From assembly GCA_026770575.1 (NCBI GenBank), contig MU657175.1, forward strand, positions 41,852-57,916: a stretch of DNA of 16,065 bases, read 5' to 3'. Origin of the DNA: Pelagophyceae sp. CCMP2097 (Eukaryota > Sar > Pelagophyceae). The notes below the pieces were generated by a model. The model did no database searches and was not told the DNA's origin. It was given only the letters and a program-made list of their open reading frames with translations. The position numbers and the translations under genes were made by a program. This document shows, in pieces, positions 1 to 6,679 of this stretch (positions within the stretch are counted from its first letter, which is position 1; every line of letters begins with the position of its first letter).

Positions 1-630
1 ATGTCTCGAACCCAACACCGGCCGCGTATAGGGCACGCAGGCCACGGCACTGCGCAGAACCAAACGCGGCTCAAAAGCTCGCCTAAAAAGGTGGTGTGTG
101 TTTACGGCTAAGTATATCTAAAATCGCTATAACTTTTGCAAGAGATGGTCAATCGTGAAAGTAGCGGCCTCGCGGACTTTTCCTGGGGGTGCCTGCGCCG
201 GCGCCGGAAGCTCCAGTCGAAAGGCGCAATAGTTTTGTAAAAAACGGCGCAATGCAATATCAGTTTTATGCCCGAACCATCTTGTAGGGCCTTTAAAACT
301 GCACGGACGGACCGGTGTGGACCCTCCTTTTGAGAGAGAGGGGAATCGTTAACGTTAAGAAAGTTTCTTTGAACACTTATTTAGCGATTGCACATTCCGG
401 CCGTCGACCGCGCCTTCGTCACCTGCGCTTCGAAGGGGTCCCGCCGCTTCCGCGGCATGGACCTCGAGGACTCTGACGCGCGCTACGCGCCCGTGCGCGG
501 GGGCATTGAAGAAGATCTCCTGCAAGGTCTAAACCCGCGTCCGTCTCGGCCGAAAACAATGCCGAGGCGTATTCGGCCCAGAGGGGCGCGGTCGGGGCGG
601 CGGTCTGTAAGGCGTTGACCGCTGTCTAGG

Positions 631-708
631 CGGCTTTGACAAGGAACCCGGCGGCGGCTTTGGCAAGGAGCCGGCCCACGGCGGCTTTGGCAAGGAGCCG
701 GCCCGCGG
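631..708. repeat. Tandem repeat, about 27 bp x 3
   Basis: Three adjacent units begin CGGCTTTG at 631, 655 and 682. The first is 24 bp and the other two are 27 bp. The last two differ only near their ends (CCCACGG versus CCCGCGG). The repeat lies about 90 bp upstream of the lectin start codon, so it is in the promoter or 5' untranslated region. Confidence 0.85.
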
Positions 709-765
709 TGGCTTCCCCCCGGAACCGAACCGCGGCTTTTCGCCGACGCGTGAGGCCCCGCCCCG

Positions 766-786
766 CGGCGGCGGCGGCGGCGGCGG
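766..786. repeat. (CGG)7 trinucleotide run
   Basis: Seven uninterrupted CGG units end 13 bp before the start codon of the lectin gene at 800. If transcribed, the run lies in the 5' leader, where CGG repeats can form stable structures and vary in copy number. Confidence 0.9.
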
Positions 787-799
787 CGCGTCGGCGTAC

Positions 800-3700
800 A
801 TGCTGGCGCTGCCGAGGTGGAAACAGGGAATGTATGCAGCCGTAGCTTTCTTGCTGTTCATCACATTCGTGAGTCCAATCCCCGATCAAGAACAGCTGGC
901 GGCGCCGAGCGGGAAGATTCGGGGCCCGTCGGTTTGTGCGGCCCATGGACCGTCTTGCTCTGGACTTTGTGCGGCGGCGGGGCGTAAGCAATACCCAATA
1001 GATACCCAATAAATACCCGGAAATGCCCCGTGTAGGTCATGACCTGCGCCTCGCTCGGCGACGCCGACGCGCTCGAACTGCGCGTCGACGCGCTGGAAGC
1101 GGACTTGGCAGGTAGGGCAGCGAATGCGTTTACTTGCTATTGATCTTCGGGACTGGACATCCTGTGATTTTTTATTACACATTGCATCTCTTCGCGATTC
1201 TTAAAATAGGAACCAAGTCGCAACTCCGCGCCTCCCTCGGATCCAACTACGACTGCTCCAACACCTTTGGCGTCCTGCCCAACGGCGCGCAGAGCTCAAA
1301 GGTGGGTGCGGCCTTGTTCTGTCATGTCCTTTGGACGTGTTCCTCCCAGGAGCAGGGACGGTGTTTTCGGGTCGGGGTTTCAATCTGTGCCGGGCCCAAA
1401 GGGTCGTGGATTTGTCGAGCGACCAAATCCGTCTTCGAGAGGTCGGGTTCGAGCCACGGCCAGACCCACTCAAAGACGGGTCGGCCGAAACGCACAAACC
1501 CGGCAAACCCGACCCGCGGGTTGAAGGGCAAACCTGTCGCTGCTCCTATCTGCGGCTCCTCGAGACGGCCCCTCGAGACGACCTTTTGAGACGGCCCCGC
1601 CCCCCTGGAGACGACACCTCGAGAAGGCCCCTTTCGACGGTCATTCGAAACGGCACCTTGAGATGGCGCCTCGAAACGGCCACTCGAAACGGCGCCTTGA
1701 GACGGCCCCTCGAGACGGCCCCTCGAGACGGTGCCTCGAGGCGGCCCCTTTCGATGGCCACTCGAAACGGCTCCTGAAGACGGCCCCGCGGACGGTGCCT
1801 CGAAATAACCCCTGGAGACGGCTATTCGAAACGGCGCCTCGAGAAGGCCCCTCGAGACGAACCCTCGAGGCGGCCCCTTTCGATGGCCATTCGAGACGCC
1901 TTGAGACGGCCCCTCGAGAGGCTCGGACGATCCCTCGGATGGTCGCTTGGGCGGTCCCTCGGACGATTCCTTTGGACAGTTCCTTTGAGGGTCCCTCGAC
2001 GGGCCCTCTGTGGCGGTTACTTTGACGGCGGTTTCTCGACGGTCCCTTGGACGGTCACTCGGCCGCCGGCCCCTCGACTGCGGCCTCTCTGCGACGTCCC
2101 ATGGGCGGGTCCTCATACGGTCGTTTGAACGGGCCTTCGGACGGTCGCTTGGACGGTCGCTTGGATGGTACCTCGGCAGTCCCTCGGACGATCCCTTGGG
2201 CGGTCCTTTGGACAGTTCCTTTGGACAGTTCCATTGGAGGGTCCATTTGAGGGTCCCTCTGCAACGTTCCCGTGGACGGTCCGTGGGACGTTCGTTTGGA
2301 CGGCCGCAGAGACTGGGGCCCCTCTGCGACGTCCCGCGGGGCGGACCCTCGGACGGGCCCTCGACGGATCGGTCCTCTGCGACGGTCCCTCGGACGGCCG
2401 TTTGGATGGTCCCTCGAACGGTCCCTTGGGCGGTCCCTTGGGCGGTCCTTTGGACACTAAACACACGACCCAGAAGCCCAAACTCACGACCCTCGGGTCG
2501 CGGGTCTGTCGAGCGACCAAATCCGTCTTCGAATCGTCGGGTTTGGGCCACGGCCAGACCCGCTCAAAGACGGGTCGGCCCAAACGCGCAAACCCGGCAA
2601 ACACGCGGGTTGAAGGGCGAACCCGAACCCGTCCCTGGTCCCCTTTGCCGTCGAAGAGGCTCCTCGTACCTGGTATGTTACCGCGCTTCCGCAGGTGGTC
2701 GAATCCCCGTGGGGCCACGCTTATCAAGTGGTCGTGTCGCCTCTTCACGTGACGACGGACCTGACTTCGGGGTTGAACTATTACGACGCGGTGTTCGATT
2801 CCGCGAAAAGGTGCCACGACGGTCGCCGTGGGTATTTAGCGACGATTACTTCTCAGAAAGAGCAGGCGTTCATAAACGACCTGCTCCCGGAGACGGCAAA
2901 ATTGAACAAATATTTCTACAACGTCTGGCTCGGCGGCCAGGACACCAAAACTGAAGGGGAATGGCGCTGGGCAAACGGGCCCGAGCTCGGCGTCGGGTCT
3001 GGGACGGCGTCGCTTGGAAAACCCGGCACGTCGGCCGACACTCTGCCCCCAAAGACGGTCGCCACAGACGGCCTGGCGACGGTCCCAGGGTCCTTTGGTG
3101 GCCTTCTCCCCCGCCGCCCGGTCCCGTACGACCCCTTTGGACGGTCCTCGAAGGCCCCTCGTCTTGGAAGGTCGTTTGCCGGACCCTCCGTCGAAGTTTT
3201 CGTCGGACCCTTGGCTTCCTTCGTCGGACCCTTGGTCCAAAGCGCCTTGCGAATCGCCCGACCGGCGCCTCTCGGGCCGTCTCTGGGGCCGTCGACGGAC
3301 TGTCGACGGACTGTCGAGGGCCCGCACAAGTGCCAGACCGTCTTTGGAATCGTCACAGGGTTCTTCTCACAGGGACCTTGTCACAGGCATCTTGCCACGG
3401 CGACTTCTGGACACGGGCATCTTGTCTCAGGGTTCTTCTCACAGGGACCTTGTCGCAGGGTTCTTGTCAGAGGAACCTTGCCATAGGAACCTTGTCACGG
3501 GGACCTTGTCATGGGATTTTACCACGTGGACCGAACCACGGGGACCTTGCCACGGAGACCTTGCCACGGGGATCTTGTCGCAGGGACCTTGTTACAGAGA
3601 CCTCGTCGCAGGGACCTTGTCGAAGGGTTCTTGTCGCAGGGACCTTGCCATATGGACCTTGTCACAGGGACCTTGTCACGGGAATGTGTCACGGGGACCT

Positions 3701-5671
3701 TGCCATGGGGATCTTGTCGCAGGGACCTCGGCACAGGGTGCTCGGCACAGGGTGCTCGTCGCAGGAACTTTGTCGCACGGTTCTTTGGGAAACGCGAAAC
3801 GGCCGCCGCGGAGGACCTTATTTCACTTGCTTTTTGGGTCCTTGAAAGGCAAAAAAGAACGGGCCCTTGGAAAGCGACGGTCGCTTGTACGGCCGAATGC
3901 AGGGTCACTTTCAAGGCCTCTTTTCAGGGCCCTTGCAAGTTGCCACGCACGGTTCCGTGCAAGGGATCAGGGGTTCGGGCCCTGAATGAAAGGAGCTGAG
4001 CCGCCGCGTGGGACATTACAGGATGCATCCCGTGTGAGGTCATGCGGTGCCTTGCCTCAGGGACCTTGTCTCACAGGGACCTTTTCTCAGGGACCTTGTC
4101 TCACAGGGACCTCAGTGATGTTGTCAGGGACCGTGTCACGTCGTCACGAAATTCTTGTCACAAGGGCACCGGGAAGTCGTCGCAGGGATCTTGTCGAAGG
4201 GACCCTGTCACGGGACGGCGTCGCAGCGTCCTGTCGCGGGACTGCTTCACGGTCCTTGTCCAGGGTCCTTGTCGCGGAGCCTTGTCCAGGGTCCTTGTCA
4301 CGGGACGTGTCACGGGACCTTGCAATGGGGGCCTCGTCATAGGGACCTCGCCCTGGGAACTTGTAACGGGGGCCTTGTCTTGGGACCTTGCCACGGGACC
4401 TCACCACGGGGGCCTTTGGCCACAGGGATCTTCCCACAGGGACTTTGGCAAGGAACCTTGTCACGGGGATGCTAGTCACAGGGTTCTTCTCACGGGGGTT
4501 TTGACACGGTCACCTCTTCACAGGTTTCTTGTCTCTGGGCCCGTCGACGGTTCAGTCTCACGGCAGCAAAGGCCTTTCTCCGGGACGTCGTCTCCAGCCC
4601 TGGGACGAGTAAATCCCGACGCGGCCCTTTCGACGCGAGGCGCGACGAAAGGGGTGACGTGGCGAGGACGCCCCCTTGAAATCCGTCTCTGGGACCGCAT
4701 TCGGGATCGTTCTCGGGACCGCCTCCAGGACAGTCGACGGACCGACGAGGGCCAGTCTCCGAGCCCGTCTCCGGGACCGTCTCCGGGGCGCAGAGAGGCC
4801 GTCTCCGGGACCGTTATCGGCCGCAGAGGGACCGTTTCCGGAGCAGTCTCCGGGACAGTCGACTAATCGCCGAGGGACCGCCGAGGGACCATCTTCAGGA
4901 CCGTCTCCGGGACCCTCGATGGCGTCTTCGGGACCGTCTCCGGGCCCTTCTCCAGGCCCGTGGAGCGTCTCCTGCGCCTTTCTCTGGCCCCTGCCTGGGA
5001 CCCCGTCTGGACCAACGCAGAGGGGCCGCCTCTGGGCCTGTCGACGGACCGTCTCCGGGACCTCGTCTCGACCCGTCTCCGGGCCCGTCTCCGGGCCCGT
5101 CTCTGGGCCCGCCGACGGACCGTCTCCTACGGCCGTCTTCGGGCCTGTCTCTGCAACAATTCTTCGGGCCTGTCTCTGCAACAATTCGGGCCCGTCTCTG
5201 CAACAACATCAGACGTCGACGCGCGGGCGCTCTCGACGTCTCCGGGACCGGCGCGGCCGGTCGAACTCCTTCCGATCTCCCTCGAGAGACTTCTATCGGA
5301 AAGACGTCGAAATCGCTTTTACAGGAAACTCATATAGAAACTCCCATAGGTTTTGGCACGGTTTCGCAAAGGACCAGGGCGGCTCGTCGTGGGCCGGCGC
5401 CTTCCAGAACTGGTACTGCTACCAGGACTCCAGCTGGCCCTACTGCCAACCGTGAGAACAAAGGCGGGGCCCCTTTTTTTCCGACGTTTGCGGCCGGGCC
5501 AATTTTTCCCCGACGCATCTTTGTGCCTCGCGATTCTTCCGTAGGAACAACGGCGGCAATGCGGGGAACCAGGACTGTTTGTCGATGTATGGGGATGGGA
5601 CGTGGAACGACCTCGATTGTGGGCTCCGGACGCAGGCGTACGTCGTCGAGTACGGGAACGACGTCCTCTGA
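800..5671 (+). CDS. Membrane-anchored C-type lectin-like protein, six exons, 255 aa
   Basis: Exons are 800-868, 1036-1111, 1210-1301, 2695-2996, 5350-5451 and 5545-5671. All junctions are GT-AG and keep one frame (768 nt with stop). Residues 1-10 are basic and about 11-24 are hydrophobic (AAVAFLLFITFV), which fits a type II signal anchor or a signal peptide. Residues 33-58 have leucine spacing like a short coiled-coil neck. The C-type lectin domain spans about 80-250: YLATITS at 126-132, VWLGG at 156-160, WRWANGPELG at 169-178, QPN at 213-215 and WND at 234-236. Such domains bind sugars or proteins in a calcium-dependent or independent way, here probably at the cell surface or outside it. Both long introns fall next to or inside the lectin fold. 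The donor at 2997 (GTCTGG) is weak, but it is the only one nearby that restores the frame. The ligand is unknown. Confidence 0.88.
1401..1534. repeat. Direct repeat, left copy (about 130 bp)
   Basis: Pairs with 2495-2623. Shared blocks include TGTCGAGCGACCAAATCCG and AAAGACGGGTCGGCC. About nine in ten positions match by eye, and the left copy has 5 extra bases (near CCCGACCCGCGGG). Confidence 0.9.
1549..2458. repeat. Minisatellite A: 13-nt then 12-nt units
   Basis: From about 1549 to 1920 the unit is 13 nt, consensus GAGACGGCCCCTC. From about 1925 to 2458 it becomes 12 nt, consensus GGACGGTCCCTT. Copies are degenerate, and a longer block (GAGGCGGCCCCTTTCGATGG) appears twice, near 1738 and 1868. 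Because 12 is a multiple of three, the second half stays open in several frames and imitates Arg/Gly/Leu-rich proteins that are not real. The array lies wholly inside intron 3 of the lectin gene. Confidence 0.88.
2495..2623. repeat. Direct repeat, right copy (about 130 bp)
   Basis: Right-hand partner of 1401-1534. It ends about 70 bp before the acceptor of lectin exon 4 at 2694. Confidence 0.9.
3350..3790. repeat. Minisatellite B, first block: 14-nt units
   Basis: Degenerate 14-nt tandem units, consensus AGGGACCTTGTCAC, with variants such as AGGGTTCTTGTCGC and GGGGACCTTGCCAT. The block lies in lectin intron 4. Less regular material with repeated CGGACCCTTGG precedes it (3100-3250), and a non-repetitive spacer of about 240 bp follows. 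Confidence 0.88.
4035..4515. repeat. Minisatellite B, second block: 14-nt units
   Basis: Same family as the 3350-3790 block (AGGGACCTTGTC and relatives), resuming after the spacer at about 3790-4030. Unit length and sequence drift more here, with frequent GGTCCTTGTC and GGGCCTTGTC variants. It lies in lectin intron 4. Confidence 0.85.
4680..5135. repeat. Minisatellite C: 12-nt units
   Basis: Tandem units of 12 nt, consensus CCGTCTCCGGGA, with recurring inserts of the type ACAGTCGACGGACCG and CGCAGAGGGACCG. It occupies the 3' part of lectin intron 4. A short copy of the same family lies outside the gene at 6258-6345. Confidence 0.88.
5138..5207. repeat. Three-copy tandem repeat of 22-25 bp
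   Basis: Three consecutive copies of CGGGCCTGTCTCTGCAACAA, with small end differences (the third has CCCGTC). They sit at the 3' end of minisatellite C, about 145 bp upstream of the exon 5 acceptor. Confidence 0.85.
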
Positions 5672-5938
5672 ACGGACAACGCCGTGAAATCAAGCGGCAC
5701 CGACGCCGCCTTCGACGACGGCACCCACCGACGTCCGGGGCCACGGCACTGCCGACGTCGAGAAGGCCGCTCGACGCCTCGTACAAGAGCGGCGGCCCGC
5801 GCGCAGTCGCGGGGCCTCGCGGCTCGGGCCTCGCACCGCCGTCCTCACCAGGAACCCCATTTCTGAACCCTCTCGGGCCTTATGTACATAAATCCACCCT
5901 CGGCACGTTTCTGGGACCCTGCAACGCCGCGCGCCGGG

Positions 5939-5941
<3 letters not shown>

Positions 5942-5969
<28 letters not shown>
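5942..5969. repeat. Uninterrupted run of 28 G
   Basis: Bases 5942-5969 are all G, preceded by GGGGGA at 5936-5941. Such a run can form G-quadruplexes and is prone to replication slippage and sequencing length error, so its exact length should not be trusted. Confidence 0.95.
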
Positions 5970-6137
5970 CGTCGAGCTGTCTGGAAGCGAGGCTCCACCG
6001 CTGTGGCGGACATTCCCTTGCGATCATCGCGCTCCCCGCAGCTATTCAAGGACGTGGGGCGGCGTCCTCGTCCGGGTTCGCTCTCTGTCGGCAGAGCACA
6101 GGACGGGGAGTCACGGACTGCGCCGGATGATCTGGGA

Positions 6138-6145
6138 TATAAATA
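6138..6145 (+). promoter_or_regulatory. TATA-like octamer TATAAATA
   Basis: TATAAATA sits in GC-rich surroundings, 19 bp upstream of an ATG at 6164 that opens a 62-codon frame. The frame quickly runs into the satellite copy at 6258-6345 and has no known domain. The site may be a cryptic or decayed promoter or a chance match. Confidence 0.25.
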
Positions 6146-6257
6146 TGCAACCCTCTTGCCTCAATGGTGTCTTACGCACGGCGCCGGGTGCTCAGCCCTT
6201 CCGAGACGGGAGAGACGATGCTGGCGCGCGCAGAGTGCGGCAATACGTTCAACATCT

Positions 6258-6345
6258 CGGGACTGTCGACGGGACAATCGACGGGACCGTATACGGGCGC
6301 AGAGGGACCGTCTCCGGGACCGTCTCCGGGACAGTCGACGGACCG
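6258..6345. repeat. Dispersed copy of minisatellite C
   Basis: Contains CGCAGAGGGACCG, two CCGTCTCCGGGA units and ACAGTCGACGGACCG, closely matching parts of 4700-4865 inside the lectin intron. It shows that the satellite family is not confined to introns. Confidence 0.85.
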
Positions 6346-6604
6346 AATATGACCGTCTCCTATGCGTTCCCTAACGGACCCAAGCCTTTTCGGAACGGCT
6401 AGCAAAAACATTGGGCGCGCATCCCTCCTCCAACTAGGGACCCTGCGCCCAAGCTCGGGCCGCCCGGCTGAGGGCCATGCCTCGGGAGGTGCGGCCCTCG
6501 CGAGGGCCTTTGGGAGGATGTCAGCAATCACGACGATGCCACCAGATCCCTCGAGGCCCGAGCATCGCGTCTGCGGCTGCCCAGTTAAGCCCAGGCGTCT
6601 CTTT

Positions 6605-6659
6605 CTCTGCCCACTGGCAGAGGTGCCAAGATTTGTCTGCCCAGCCAGTGGCAGAGGTG
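6605..6659. repeat. Two direct copies of a hairpin-forming motif
   Basis: CTCTGCCCACTGGCAGAG at 6605-6622 forms a perfect 7-bp stem with a 4-base loop. A second copy from 6637 (CTGCCCAGCCAGTGGCAGAG) can pair CTGCC with GGCAG. Both copies are followed by GTGCCAAG. They lie just downstream of the CS-domain gene's stop, so probably in its 3' untranslated region. Confidence 0.7.
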
Positions 6660-6679
6660 CCAAGTTCTTTAAACCCCTT

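Larger units (their letters stand above)
1..799. other. Left flank upstream of the lectin gene; no gene recognised
   Basis: I found no recognisable coding region here. A 36-codon open frame begins at base 1 and stops near 111, but it has no familiar motif and may be the edge of something lying outside the window. Bases 100-400 are more AT-rich than the rest. The segment ends in short tandem repeats (631-708) and a CGG run (766-786) just before the lectin start codon. It probably holds the promoter and 5' untranslated region of that gene, but I could not identify a clear TATA box or initiator. Confidence 0.5.
1401..2623. mobile_element. Intronic element: 130 bp direct repeats flanking a satellite
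   Basis: Nearly all of lectin intron 3 (1302-2694) is a satellite bounded by two long direct repeats, at 1401-1534 and 2495-2623. The organisation resembles a non-autonomous element with terminal direct repeats. No transposase, reverse transcriptase or target-site duplication is visible, so segmental duplication is the alternative explanation. Confidence 0.5.
5672..6679. other. Convergent intergenic region
   Basis: This interval separates the end of the lectin gene (+) from the end of the CS-domain gene (-) and should contain both 3' untranslated regions. I see no supportable gene. It holds a 28-G run, a stray copy of minisatellite C, a TATA-like octamer at 6138-6145 and two related hairpin-forming repeats at 6605-6659. 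Open frames here have no recognisable domain and are mostly low-complexity. Confidence 0.6.

Noticed and set aside
1549..2458. CRISPR array
   Set aside because: Repeats are contiguous 12-13 nt units with no spacers, inside a eukaryotic intron.
1322..2551. A 409-codon open frame on the minus strand, and similar frames on the plus strand
   Set aside because: The translation is a monotonous Gly/Arg/Ser/Pro repeat that follows the 12-13 nt satellite unit. Several frames are open at once, and the lectin protein requires this region to be spliced out.
2961..3985. Open frames of about 294 and 323 codons downstream of lectin exon 4
   Set aside because: They arise from the 14-nt minisatellite B in intron 4, with residue patterns such as SQGPCHGD repeating without any domain.
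4558..5455. Long Pro/Gly/Ser-rich frames on both strands
   Set aside because: They are generated by the 12-nt minisatellite C. Only the last 102 bases (5350-5451) are real coding sequence, as lectin exon 5.
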